Shown in pieces: positions 18,236 through 29,231 of a stretch of 64,000 nucleotides of DNA. The notes below the pieces were generated by a model. The model was given only the letters and a program-made list of their open reading frames with translations, did no database searches and was not told the DNA's origin. Positions within the stretch are counted from its first letter, which is position 1; each line of letters begins with the position of its first letter. The stretch spans positions 62,001 through 126,000 of the forward strand of contig NZ_VFUZ01000013.1 of assembly GCF_006658505.1 (NCBI RefSeq), read 5' to 3'. The stretch is from Mesorhizobium sp. B2-4-15 (GTDB taxonomy: Bacteria; Pseudomonadota; Alphaproteobacteria; Rhizobiales; Rhizobiaceae). The translations under genes and the position numbers were made by a program.

Positions 18236-19066
18236 ATGTCGTCATTCGTTTCGCATTCGACGCGCATGGCGTTTGCGCTCTACTGCCTCGTCCTGCTCAT
18301 TGCTGGCACTGTGGCCGCGCCGGCGCAGACAATCAGCGACATCAACAAGGCGAACGGCTTTCACGAGATGCTGGCCGGGATAGGCCCAAGCGTAGTCACC
18401 GGCATAAAATCCGTGCCGGGGCCGCAAAAGGTCAAGGAGGCCTTGTCCGCCGCTGCCGAAGGGGCTTTTGACGCCGACAAGATGGAGAAAGCCATCGAAG
18501 CCCGAATCTCGGGCCAACTGCAGCCTGCCGAGCTCACCGATCTGGCGGCTTTCTTCGCTTCGCCGTTGGGTAAGCGGGTCACAGGCCTGGAGATTCAGGC
18601 CTCCGATCCGCAAGCCTTGGAGCGCAGAAAGATCGAGGGTCCGAAAATCCTTGCAGAACTTCAGGCTGGAGATCCGACGCGGCTCGCGCTCTACCGGAAA
18701 ATCATCGAGGATATCAGCGCCGTGGACATGACTGAAGCAATGACACTGAACGCGAGCTATGCGGTGGTTTCGGGAATGCTCGCGGCAGCCGGACAGCCTT
18801 TATCGGATCAGCAGATAATGGCACTGGTGCATAAGCAGGCCGGTAACGTTCGCGAGAAAGCCGAAAAGCGGATCATGGAAAATACTGCTTTCGCGTATCG
18901 CGACTTGTCGCTTGATGATCTCGGACTTTACGAAGCTTTCCTGGCCTCACCTGCCGGTAGCCACTATTACGACCAGATGCAGGTCGCTCTGGGCGCGGCG
19001 ATAACCGACGAGGCGCGTTCGCTAGGGCAGCGATTGTTCGTCGCTCTCGGCTACCGCAAGGCCTGA
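18236..19066 (+). CDS. Exported DUF2059 domain protein
   Basis: A 276-residue protein with an N-terminal signal peptide (basic start, hydrophobic FALYCLVLLIAGTVAA, then APAQT). Two similar alpha-helical regions follow; segments such as LTDLAAFFASPLGKRV and LGLYEAFLASPAGSHYYDQM carry the DUF2059 pattern. The function of DUF2059 is unknown; members are periplasmic or exported. The ATG at 18236 is chosen because the signal peptide follows it; 84 upstream in-frame codons run antisense into gcd and were rejected. It lies divergent to gcd and 80 bp before the helicase gene. Confidence 0.78.
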   Translation: MSSFVSHSTRMAFALYCLVLLIAGTVAAPAQTISDINKANGFHEMLAGIGPSVVTGIKSVPGPQKVKEALSAAAEGAFDADKMEKAIEARISGQLQPAELTDLAAFFASPLGKRVTGLEIQASDPQALERRKIEGPKILAELQAGDPTRLALYRKIIEDISAVDMTEAMTLNASYAVVSGMLAAAGQPLSDQQIMALVHKQAGNVREKAEKRIMENTAFAYRDLSLDDLGLYEAFLASPAGSHYYDQMQVALGAAITDEARSLGQRLFVALGYRKA

Positions 19067-19146
19067 GCGGCCTTCTCGGCACTTTACCGGGAACAAAACG
19101 TAGACAGTTCTGGTCTTTCGCCACCGAATCACTACATTCGGGGGAG

Positions 19147-21852
19147 ATGTCCGGCTTTTCCGAAGACATGCCCTTTTTCGACGAACCCAATGCGCGGCCC
19201 TCGGCCCCGTCGGGCATTGCCGCGCGTGCCATGGCCGCCCGCAGCGGCCATAACAACGCGCCCGACTATCTCAGGGGGTTGAACCCCGAGCAGCGGCTGG
19301 CGGTGGAAACCACCGAGGGCCCGGTTCTGGTGCTGGCCGGCGCCGGTACCGGCAAGACGCGCGTCCTGACCACCCGCATCGCCCACATCCTCGCCACCGG
19401 CAAGGCCTTCCCGTCGCAGATCCTGGCCGTGACCTTCACCAACAAGGCCGCGCGCGAGATGAAGCAGCGCATCGGCATCCTGATCGGCGAAGGCAATGTC
19501 GAGGGCATGCCCTGGCTCGGCACCTTCCACTCGATCGGCGTGAAGCTGCTGCGCCGTCACGCCGAACTCGCGGGGTTGCGTTCCGATTTTACCATCCTCG
19601 ACACGGACGACGTCGTGCGGCTGATCAAGCAGTTGATCCAGGCCGAAGGGCTGGACGACAAGCGCTGGCCGGCCAAGCAGTTCGCCCAGATGATCGACGG
19701 CTGGAAGAACAAAGGGCAAGGTCCGGCCGATATCGCCGAGGGCGACGCGCGCAGCTTCGCAAACGGCAAGGGCCGCGAACTCTACAAGGCCTATCAGGAG
19801 CGGCTGCGGACGCTGAATGCCTGCGATTTCGGCGACCTGCTCTGCCACCCGATACGCATCTTCCGCGCCAATCCGGACGTGCTGAAGGAATACCACAAGC
19901 GCTTCAAATACATCCTCGTAGACGAATACCAGGACACCAACACAGCCCAGTACATGTGGCTGCGCCTGTTGGCGCAAAGGCCGCAATCCTCCCCCCTCGA
20001 GGGGGAGGTGCCCGCGAAGCGGGCGGAGGGGGTCGCTGCAGAAGGCACCGCCAGGGCGTCGAGCACTGCCGCGCGGACCCCACCCGACCGGGCTTCGCCC
20101 GGCCACCCTCCCCTCAAGGGGGAGGGAAACTCGCGCCCGGCCACCGTCAACATCTGCTGCGTCGGCGACGACGACCAATCCATCTACGGCTGGCGCGGCG
20201 CCGAGGTCGACAACATCCTGCGCTTCGACAAGGATTTTCCCGGCGCCACCATCATCCGGCTGGAGCGCAACTACCGCTCGACCGCGCATATCCTCGGCGC
20301 CGCCTCCCACCTCATCGCCCACAATGAGGGCCGCTTCGGCAAGACGCTGTTCACCGACCGCAACGATCCCGAGGACGGCAAGGTCAACGTTCACGCGGCC
20401 TGGGATTCCGAGGAGGAAGCCCGCGCCATCGGCGAGACCATCGAGGCCTACCAGCGCCAGAAGCACAATCTCAACGACATGGCGATCTTGGTGCGCGCCT
20501 CCTTCCAGATGCGCGCCTTCGAAGACCGCTTCATCACGCTCGGCCTCAATTACCGCGTCATCGGCGGTCCACGCTTCTACGAGCGCATGGAAATCCGCGA
20601 CGCGCTGGCCTTCTTCCGTGTCGTTGCCAACGGCACCGACGACCTTGCCTTCGAGCGTATCGTCAACGTGCCCAAGCGGGGACTCGGCGAGGCCACCATC
20701 CGCCAGATCCATGACACGGCGCGCGCGCTGCGCATCCCGATGCTGGAGGCTGCGGCGACGCTCGCCGAAAGCGACGAGCTGAAGCCGAAGCCCCGCGCCG
20801 CTTTGCGCGAAGTGGCCGCCAATTTCGAACGCTGGCAGAAGGCACTGGAAAACAAGCCGCACACCGAGCTTGCCGAGACCATTCTCGAAGAGAGCGGCTA
20901 CACCGACATGTGGAAGAACGACCGTTCGGTCGAGGCGCCCGGCCGGTTGGAGAACCTCAAGGAACTGATCCGCTCGATGGAGGAGTACGAGTCGCTGCGC
21001 TCCTTCCTCGAACATGTCGCCCTGGTCATGGATGCCGAGCAGAACGCCGACCAGGACGCAGTCAGCATCATGACGCTGCATTCGGCCAAGGGCCTCGAAT
21101 TCGAGACCGTGTTCCTGCCCGGCTGGGAGGAAGGCCTCTTTCCTCATCAACGCGCGCTCGACGAGGGCGGCCGCTCCGGGCTGGAGGAAGAGCGGCGACT
21201 GGCCTATGTCGGCCTGACGCGGGCCAAAAAGAACCTGCATCTCTGGTTCGTCTCCAACCGCCTCATCCACGGCCTGTGGCAATCGACCATTCCGTCTCGC
21301 TTCCTGGAGGAATTGCCCGAGGCCCATGTCGAGATCGCCGAAACCGGCAACTCCTATGGCGGCTACGGCAATCCCTATGGCGGCGGCTCCTTCGCGTCGG
21401 GCCGTGGCGGCAAAGGGGCGGGAAGGCAGAATCCCTACGGTGCCTCGCGCTTCGACAATATCGGCGGCAATGCCGGCGGCACGGAAAAATCCGGCGCCTT
21501 CTCCAACACCTACTCGACGCCGGGCTGGCAGCGCGCGCAGGCCAACCGCACCGAGGCGACCGACCGCAATTGGGGCACGCGCTCCGGCCATCAGGTCGAG
21601 CGCATCGGCTATGGCGAGACCGATTCCGGCTACGGCGCCGGCCGCACGAGCGTGAAAGGCCGCACCATCGACGGCGAACTGGTCGCCAAATCCGTCGCCG
21701 ACAAGCCGTCACCCTTCAGCGTCGGCGACCGCGTCTTCCACCAGAAATTCGGCAACGGCAACATTTCGGCCATCGAAGGCAACAAGCTGACAATCGACTT
21801 CGACAAGGCCGGCCAGAAACGCGTGCTGGACGGGTTCGTGCTGCCGGTGTGA
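19147..21852 (+). CDS. uvrD: UvrD/PcrA-type ATP-dependent DNA helicase with in-frame repeat insertion
   Basis: A 901-residue superfamily 1A helicase. Walker A is AGAGTGKT at 64-71, motif II DEYQDTN at 259-265, and motif III GDDDQSIYGWRGA at about 339-351. The TLHSAKGLEFE and YVGLTRAKKNL motifs also follow. It unwinds DNA in nucleotide-excision and mismatch repair and clears proteins from forks. Between motifs II and III, residues about 281-328 are extra relative to family members. They are encoded by two palindromes of a repeat family (SPLEGEVPAKRAEG, then HPPLKGEGN) joined by a spacer, all in frame. A Gly/Tyr/Asn-rich stretch (YGGYGNPYGGGSFASGRGG) separates the motor from a C-terminal domain like the PcrA/UvrD tail (VGDRVFHQKFGNGNI). 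Confidence 0.92.
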   Translation: MSGFSEDMPFFDEPNARPSAPSGIAARAMAARSGHNNAPDYLRGLNPEQRLAVETTEGPVLVLAGAGTGKTRVLTTRIAHILATGKAFPSQILAVTFTNKAAREMKQRIGILIGEGNVEGMPWLGTFHSIGVKLLRRHAELAGLRSDFTILDTDDVVRLIKQLIQAEGLDDKRWPAKQFAQMIDGWKNKGQGPADIAEGDARSFANGKGRELYKAYQERLRTLNACDFGDLLCHPIRIFRANPDVLKEYHKRFKYILVDEYQDTNTAQYMWLRLLAQRPQSSPLEGEVPAKRAEGVAAEGTARASSTAARTPPDRASPGHPPLKGEGNSRPATVNICCVGDDDQSIYGWRGAEVDNILRFDKDFPGATIIRLERNYRSTAHILGAASHLIAHNEGRFGKTLFTDRNDPEDGKVNVHAAWDSEEEARAIGETIEAYQRQKHNLNDMAILVRASFQMRAFEDRFITLGLNYRVIGGPRFYERMEIRDALAFFRVVANGTDDLAFERIVNVPKRGLGEATIRQIHDTARALRIPMLEAAATLAESDELKPKPRAALREVAANFERWQKALENKPHTELAETILEESGYTDMWKNDRSVEAPGRLENLKELIRSMEEYESLRSFLEHVALVMDAEQNADQDAVSIMTLHSAKGLEFETVFLPGWEEGLFPHQRALDEGGRSGLEEERRLAYVGLTRAKKNLHLWFVSNRLIHGLWQSTIPSRFLEELPEAHVEIAETGNSYGGYGNPYGGGSFASGRGGKGAGRQNPYGASRFDNIGGNAGGTEKSGAFSNTYSTPGWQRAQANRTEATDRNWGTRSGHQVERIGYGETDSGYGAGRTSVKGRTIDGELVAKSVADKPSPFSVGDRVFHQKFGNGNISAIEGNKLTIDFDKAGQKRVLDGFVLPV
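19987..20128. repeat. Palindromic repeat element inside helicase coding frame
   Basis: A left palindrome at 19988-20008 (CCTCCCCC...GGGGGAGG) and a right palindrome at 20107-20127 (CCCTCCCC...GGGGAGGG) bound about 140 bp. GC-rich inner arms (CCCGCGAAGCGGG and CCGGGCTTCGCCCGG) lie between them. The peptide SPLEGE encoded here is a familiar translation of rhizobial intergenic repeats. The element adds no stop and keeps the helicase frame open. Confidence 0.75.
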
Positions 21853-21888
21853 GCCGGATTCTGCAAGCCTCGTAAAACCGGCTGGCCC

Positions 21889-22203
21889 TCAATCCACCTT
21901 CTTCTCGCCCGCCTCGCCGGCCTTCACGATGTCGCCCGTCGTGAACAGGATTTCCTTCAGTTCCGCCCGCCAGTCCAGCTTCTGGCGCAGCAGGAATTCG
22001 AGATCCATGCCGAAATGCTTGAACTCCTCACTCTGGGCGTTCTGCATGATCGCCTTGGCTTGAGGGTCCTTCTCCACCGCCATGCGCTGTTCGTACCAGC
22101 TTATCGCTTCCGCCTCCTCGATCAGCGAGGTGATCATGCGGGCAAAGGTCCGCACTTGCTGCGACAGTTCTTCTGGCGGTTCGTGATACTGGTCGAAACC
22201 CAT
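21889..22203 (-). CDS. Encapsulated-ferritin-like (EncFtn) protein
   Basis: A 104-residue, mostly helical protein that aligns without gaps, at an offset of two residues, to the Rhodospirillum rubrum encapsulated ferritin. Its proposed iron ligands are all present: Glu30, Glu60 and His63 (ferroxidase centre), and Glu29, Glu32 and Trp36 (entry site), within EEAEAISWYEQR and SEEFKH. The LFTTGDI segment matches LFTEGPI near the family C-terminus. EncFtn proteins form decameric rings of two-helix subunits that oxidise Fe(II) and normally sit inside an encapsulin shell. No shell gene is adjacent, and the C-terminus (AGEAGEKKVD) does not look like a shell-targeting tail. GGAGGA precedes the ATG. The function is inferred from the residues. 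Confidence 0.75.
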   Translation of the reverse strand: MGFDQYHEPPEELSQQVRTFARMITSLIEEAEAISWYEQRMAVEKDPQAKAIMQNAQSEEFKHFGMDLEFLLRQKLDWRAELKEILFTTGDIVKAGEAGEKKVD

Positions 22204-22257
22204 GTCGTCCTCCGTGGTTAGTCCCAGTGAATGCCCGGGAACGGCGCCGGTTCCGCA

Positions 22258-23013
22258 TCATCGTTGCAATTCGGCCAGCGCCCTCTCCAGCGGTGCCGTC
22301 GATATTTGGATCGGGCCGGAAAATGCCAGATCCATGTCGAAGATCAGGTAGATCGCCCCGGCAATCATGGCTGCCGACACCACGTAGGTGCCGATGGTGA
22401 TCGCGTTTCGCGGTGCCCTGAAGCCGAAACCGGCGAAGATCAGCACCAGCCAGGCAACCAGCATGACAATCAGCGCCACGGGGATCGTACTCTCCGACTG
22501 CTCGATCAGAACCCAACGTAGTTCCGTCACCTTCTGCAGATGCTGGCGGGCATCTTGCAGCAAGGCGCTATGCGCGTCATCCGCCGGTATCAGCGCACTC
22601 AGCCTATTGCCGATCTCAATGAGCAGGTGCTCCGATAGCCGGTTGGCGTCGATTGGCGTTTCATGGGTCGGCGAGTCCTGACCCGTCACGCGCTGCACAT
22701 AGATGCCAAGAGGCTGGCGCACCACGTCGGTCCCAGGCCCGTATTGCCGGAGCGACCGGTCGAGAAGGATCATTTCGGTCGCATAGGCGTGCACGTTGCG
22801 GTCGATAGATTCGTAGGTGTTCCGGGCCGAGTTGATCATCAGTCCGAGCATCAGCGACGTCATGACCCCGAACAGATTGGCCGTGAGCCGAACCACGGTG
22901 TTCGTGTCGTCGTCGCGATGTTTGGCCGGCAATGTCGGCCAGATCGCCATGCTGGCGAACGCCGCCGCCACCAGGCATAGGAAGATCACCAATGCGATCA
23001 ACGCTTCGCGCAT
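22258..23013 (-). CDS. DUF4239 (bestrophin-like) membrane protein
   Basis: A 251-residue integral membrane protein. It has an N-terminal helix (ALIALVIFLCLVAAAFASMA), a short hydrophobic segment (LFGVMTSLMLGLMI) and two C-terminal helices. The spacing and the segments RNTYESIDRNVHAYATEMILLDR and LRWVLIEQSE fit DUF4239, sometimes called bestrophin-like. Channel activity has not been shown for the family as far as I know. It lies 54 bp upstream of the EncFtn-like gene on the same strand and could share a transcript with it. Confidence 0.7.
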   Translation of the reverse strand: MREALIALVIFLCLVAAAFASMAIWPTLPAKHRDDDTNTVVRLTANLFGVMTSLMLGLMINSARNTYESIDRNVHAYATEMILLDRSLRQYGPGTDVVRQPLGIYVQRVTGQDSPTHETPIDANRLSEHLLIEIGNRLSALIPADDAHSALLQDARQHLQKVTELRWVLIEQSESTIPVALIVMLVAWLVLIFAGFGFRAPRNAITIGTYVVSAAMIAGAIYLIFDMDLAFSGPIQISTAPLERALAELQR

Positions 23014-23113
23014 CCGTCATTTCTGCACGGCATGCGCCAATTGCCAATGGCAAGACACTGGTCACATAGCGAAAGTTGCGACTCCGTCAGGCGTTTCTCG
23101 TATCTCTGGTGTC

Positions 23114-24667
23114 TTACGACACCGGTGCTGCTCCGCCTTCCTCGGTGCGCCGCGCGATGAACGCGTCCAGCACGCCTGACGTGGCCACCGCCGTTGCCGG
23201 CGGCTCGAAATCGGCGAGGATGCGTTTCCAGATGCCGGTGGCGCGTTCGGTGGCGTTCTTGGAACCGCTTTGTGTCCAGTTGCCGAAATTCGACCAGTCG
23301 GCCACCAGCGGCTCGTAGAAAGCGGTGCGGTAGCGCGCCATGGTGTGGCCTGCCGAGAAGAAATGGCCGCCCGGCTGCACTTCGGCGATCGCCTCGAAGC
23401 CGATGGAATCGCTGTCGCCGGGTGTCGCGGCACAAAGTTCGGCGATCGTCTGCAAGGCTTCGACATCGGTGACCAGCTTCTCCAGCGAGACGCTCAAGCC
23501 CCCCTCCAGCCAGCCGGCCGCGTGGATGCAGACGGTGGCGCCCGCCAGCACCGAGCCCCACAGGGCGAACTGCGTCTCATGCGCCGCCTGCGCGTCCGAG
23601 ATGTTGGCGGCACTGCCGCCGCCGGACCGCCAAGGCAGGCCGATGAAACGCGCCAACTGGCCGGCGCCGAGCGTCGCCTTGACATGCTCCGGCGTGCCGA
23701 AGGCCGGCGCTCCGGATTTCATGTCTACATTGGAGGAGAACGAGCCGTAGACGACCGGCGCACCGGGCCGCGCGATCTGCGCCAGCGTCAGGCCGGCCAG
23801 CGCTTCGGCATGCTGCAGCGCCAGCGCGCCCGCCACCGTGATCGGCGCCATGGCGCCCGCCAGGCAGAACGGCGTGATGATCGAGACCTGGCCCGCTTTA
23901 GCGAAATCGATGATGCCTTGCGCCATCGGTATGTCGAGCTGGCGCGGCGAGTTGGTGTTGATGACGGTATAGCACCAGGCATTCGACTGAAATTCGTCCC
24001 GCGACAAGCCTCGTGCCAGCCTGACCATCTCGAAACTGTCATCGACCTGCGGCGTGCCGCGCGCGAAGACGAAGGGGAACTTGTCGGACAGCGTCAGCTG
24101 CGCGCGGTTGACGGCATAGTGACGGAAACGGTTGTCGACGTCCTGCGGCTCGACGCAAGGCCCCAGCATGTGCAGCACGTCGAAATGCTGCACCATCTTG
24201 ATGAACTCCTCGAAGGCCTCGAGCGTGCCGGGCCGCCGGCCGCGTACGAGATCGGTGACGTTGGGCGCGCCGGAGCCAGCCAGGAACGTCATCGAACCCA
24301 GTTCGAGGGACAGATCGCGGGCACGCGCGCCGGCGTGGGCATGGATCGATCGCGGCGCGGAGGCCAGCGCCGCCGCCACCATGTCGCGGCCGATGCGCAC
24401 CATGTCGGTGTCCGGATCGACCAGCGCGCCGGCGCGGGCGAAATAGTCGCGCGCCTGCGGCAGCAGCACCTTGATGCCGAGCTCTTCCAGCACGCGCAGC
24501 GCCGTGTCGTGGATCGCGGCGACCTGATCGTCGGAAAAGATCGACTGCGGCAGGAACGGGTTCTTCAGCGACCGGTAATCGGGCCGGCGGCTGCTCTCGC
24601 TGCCGGCCTCGCCTGTGCGTCCACGCCGGCGTTCGCGCCTGCTGTCTCGTGCCGCGTCATCGACCAT
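23114..24667 (-). CDS. MttB-superfamily (non-pyrrolysine) trimethylamine/betaine methyltransferase
   Basis: A 517-residue protein of the trimethylamine methyltransferase MttB superfamily (COG5598). Family segments include YRSLKNPFLPQSIFSDDQVA at the N-terminus, FLAGSGAPNVTDL, and GGGSAANISDAQAAHET in the barrel. The frame has no internal amber codon, so this is the non-pyrrolysine branch, whose known members demethylate glycine betaine and related quaternary amines. Those enzymes hand the methyl group to a corrinoid protein, which is not found here. It is the second gene of an operon: its GAGGAGG ribosome site overlaps the stop of the flavoprotein gene 12 bp upstream. Confidence 0.85.
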   Translation of the reverse strand: MVDDAARDSRRERRRGRTGEAGSESSRRPDYRSLKNPFLPQSIFSDDQVAAIHDTALRVLEELGIKVLLPQARDYFARAGALVDPDTDMVRIGRDMVAAALASAPRSIHAHAGARARDLSLELGSMTFLAGSGAPNVTDLVRGRRPGTLEAFEEFIKMVQHFDVLHMLGPCVEPQDVDNRFRHYAVNRAQLTLSDKFPFVFARGTPQVDDSFEMVRLARGLSRDEFQSNAWCYTVINTNSPRQLDIPMAQGIIDFAKAGQVSIITPFCLAGAMAPITVAGALALQHAEALAGLTLAQIARPGAPVVYGSFSSNVDMKSGAPAFGTPEHVKATLGAGQLARFIGLPWRSGGGSAANISDAQAAHETQFALWGSVLAGATVCIHAAGWLEGGLSVSLEKLVTDVEALQTIAELCAATPGDSDSIGFEAIAEVQPGGHFFSAGHTMARYRTAFYEPLVADWSNFGNWTQSGSKNATERATGIWKRILADFEPPATAVATSGVLDAFIARRTEEGGAAPVS

Positions 24668-24679
24668 CGAAAATCCTCC

Positions 24680-27091
<2,412 letters not shown>

Positions 27092-27134
27092 GGCCTTCCC
27101 TCCCGATCTGTCAGAAGCCGGCACCATACATGCA

Positions 27135-27152
27135 CTGGACATAAGTGTCCAG
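27135..27152. promoter_or_regulatory. Perfect 7-bp inverted repeat, candidate operator
   Basis: CTGGACA and TGTCCAG are separated by TAAG. The site lies 44-61 bp upstream of the flavoprotein TTG start, where a dimeric repressor or activator would act. Which regulator binds is unknown; no regulator gene is adjacent. Confidence 0.5.
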
Positions 27153-27163
27153 CGCGCCGAATA

Positions 27164-27183
27164 CGCCCGATGCAGATCGGGCG
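27164..27183. repeat. Perfect 8-bp hairpin in flavoprotein leader
   Basis: CGCCCGAT and ATCGGGCG flank a GCAG loop. It stands between the operator-like palindrome and the U-tailed hairpin at 27210-27231 and could be part of a leader structure or a regulator site. Confidence 0.5.
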
Positions 27184-27203
27184 CTATCCCGCCTTTCATC
27201 GAT

Positions 27204-27231
27204 AAAAAACGCCGGCAGGGATGCGCCGGCG
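27204..27231 (-). terminator. Rho-independent terminator-like hairpin on minus strand
   Basis: Read on the minus strand, CGCCGGC pairs with GCCGGCG around a short loop and is followed by six Ts (27209-27204), the classical intrinsic terminator form. No minus-strand gene ends just upstream of it; the esterase gene at 27364 runs the other way. It therefore either ends an unannotated small transcript or acts as an attenuator 113 bp before the flavoprotein start. Confidence 0.6.
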
Positions 27232-27363
27232 CGCTGTCACGCCAGCATCATGTTCAGGCCTTAGATCGCTTCCGGGGAGGCGCGCGCGGCATCATCGATG
27301 TGGCACCTCTTCCGTTTTGTCCTTCGGCCGCTCCGGCATGCTTCGTCACAAAGAGGATTGTCC

Positions 27364-28851
27364 ATGAAACACCTACACCGAACCGCGTCGCTCGGCGTCG
27401 CGCTGGTCCTTTTTACCGCGCTTACGCCGGCGCTCGCCGACGGCACCGCGACCGTCGCGGGCATCAGCTTCGTCAATAAGGGCCTCGTCGGTGTCGGCCG
27501 CATACCGGCCGCACAGCGCGACAAGTTCGGCGAGACGTTCGGCTCGGGCTCGGGCATGGCGATCGACACGTCAGGCTGGACGCGTGACGCGGCCGGCTAC
27601 AAGGGTTCGCTGTGGCTGCTGCCGGATCGCGGCTACAATGTCGGCGGCACCACCGACTACCGTGCGCGTGTCAACACTGTCGGGATCGAGTTCTCGCCTA
27701 TCGCGCCGGGCGCGGCACCCGCCGCCGGCAAGGAGCAGACTGGCGTCAAGGCGACGCTCGCCGACACGATGCTGCTGACCGACGACAAGGGCGCCGATAC
27801 CACTGGCCTTGATCCGCTGTCGGATGTGCGCCCGGCCGCCGGGAACATGCCGATGCTGCCTGTCGCCACCAACGGCAAGCTCGCCCTCGACGATGAAGCG
27901 ATCGTGCGGCTTCCCGACGGCTCGATGTTCATCTCCGACGAGTATGGCCCGAACATCTACCGCTTCTCGGCTCAAGGCCGCCTGATGTCGGCGACCCAGC
28001 CGCCTGCCGCTCTTGTGCCGATGCGCAAGGGGACGCCGAATTTCTCCTCGGACAATCCCGGCCCAGGTGCCGCCGAGCCTGACCCGAAGGATCCCGAGAC
28101 CGGCCGCCAGAACAACCAGGGCCTGGAAGGCATGGCGATGACGCCGGACGGCAAGTTCCTGATCGCCGTGCTGCAGTCGGCGCCCAGGCAGGATGGCGGC
28201 GATTCCCCTTCGACGCGGCAGAACACGCGGGCACTGGTCTATGACGCCTCCGACCTGGGCCACCTCAAGCTCGCGCACGAATATGTCGTGCCGCTGCCGG
28301 TGTTCAAGGACGCCAAGGGCAAGACCAAGGTCGCCGCGCAAAGCGAGATCGTGGCATTGTCGGACACGGCGTTCCTGATGCTGGCCCGCGACAGCGGCAA
28401 CGGCCAGGGGCTGGCAAAAGGGGACGCATCGCTCTACCGCCGGATCAACATCGTCGATGTCTCCGCTGCGACCGACATCGCCGGCGGCGCCTTCGATGCC
28501 GCCGACAAGCCGGTGGCGCCCAAGGGCGTGCTCGATCCGTCGGTGACGCCGGCCAAGCTGACGCCGTTCATCGACATCAACGACGCTGCCGAGCTCGGCC
28601 GCTTCGGCCTGCACAATGGCGGGACGAAGGACCACAACGAGCTTTCCGAGAAATGGGAGGCGATGTCGCTGGCGAGCGTGCTCGATCCGAAGCAGCCCGA
28701 CGACTACTTCCTGTTCGTCGCCAATGACAACGACTTCCTTACCCAGGATGGTTTCCAGGTCGGGGCACCCTACAAGGCAGATGACGGCGCCGACGTCGAC
28801 ACCATGTTCCTGGTCTACCAGGTCACGATTCCGGGTCTGGCAAAGAAGTAA
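27364..28851 (+). CDS. Exported esterase-like phytase family protein
   Basis: A 495-residue protein with a signal peptide (LGVALVLFTALTPALADG) and a beta-propeller body of the family called esterase-like activity of phytase. Segments such as DRGYNVGGTTDYRARVNT, DEYGPNIYRFSAQGR and NNQGLEGMAMTPDGKFL show the propeller and acidic, probably calcium-binding, turns. It is probably periplasmic or secreted. The enzyme name comes from the family; phytate hydrolysis is not shown by sequence alone. AGAGGA precedes the ATG at 27364. A strong hairpin follows the stop. Confidence 0.8.
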   Translation: MKHLHRTASLGVALVLFTALTPALADGTATVAGISFVNKGLVGVGRIPAAQRDKFGETFGSGSGMAIDTSGWTRDAAGYKGSLWLLPDRGYNVGGTTDYRARVNTVGIEFSPIAPGAAPAAGKEQTGVKATLADTMLLTDDKGADTTGLDPLSDVRPAAGNMPMLPVATNGKLALDDEAIVRLPDGSMFISDEYGPNIYRFSAQGRLMSATQPPAALVPMRKGTPNFSSDNPGPGAAEPDPKDPETGRQNNQGLEGMAMTPDGKFLIAVLQSAPRQDGGDSPSTRQNTRALVYDASDLGHLKLAHEYVVPLPVFKDAKGKTKVAAQSEIVALSDTAFLMLARDSGNGQGLAKGDASLYRRINIVDVSAATDIAGGAFDAADKPVAPKGVLDPSVTPAKLTPFIDINDAAELGRFGLHNGGTKDHNELSEKWEAMSLASVLDPKQPDDYFLFVANDNDFLTQDGFQVGAPYKADDGADVDTMFLVYQVTIPGLAKK

Positions 28852-28858
28852 TGCCGCG

Positions 28859-28891
28859 TGCGGGCGGGCGCGCCGAGCGCGTCCGCCCGCA
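28859..28891 (+). terminator. 15-bp GC-rich hairpin after esterase gene
   Basis: TGCGGGCGGGCGCGC and GCGCGTCCGCCCGCA pair over 15 positions with one G-T wobble around a 3-base loop, starting 8 bp after the stop codon. No T-run follows, so a purely intrinsic terminator is not certain. The rest of the 340-bp gap up to the MATE gene shows nothing recognisable beyond that gene's promoter region. Confidence 0.55.
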
Positions 28892-29231
28892 GATCGTAAG
28901 GACCCCGAATCAACATCTTCGGGTCCCTTGGCGCGCCCGGGTCGACCGCGCTGGCTGTGGAATTCCACTCCGCGTGCCGTGCGGCCGTCACGTCGTATCC
29001 TTGACCCACGGAACAAACGCGGGCGCCCAGCGGACTGCGTGGGCCGGGCGGCATGCCGTCCTTGGACTTGCCAGTTCCGGCCCACGCCGTATCTCTTCAG
29101 GTGGCGGCTCCCGGATCCGGCCGCTTCTCCCCCGCCTGACCACGGCCTGGACGGCTTTGCATCGACCTCTCCGGTTCAATCTGCAATCATCGCACAGTGG
29201 ACACAGACAGGCCTTCACCGAGTTTCCCGCC

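Noticed and set aside
19132..21591. An 819-residue open frame antisense to the helicase gene
   Set aside because: It mirrors a well-supported helicase, has no domain or ribosome site, and such long antisense frames are common in GC-rich DNA.
23114..24667. A pyrrolysine-containing trimethylamine methyltransferase
   Set aside because: There is no in-frame amber codon, so the protein belongs to the non-pyrrolysine branch.
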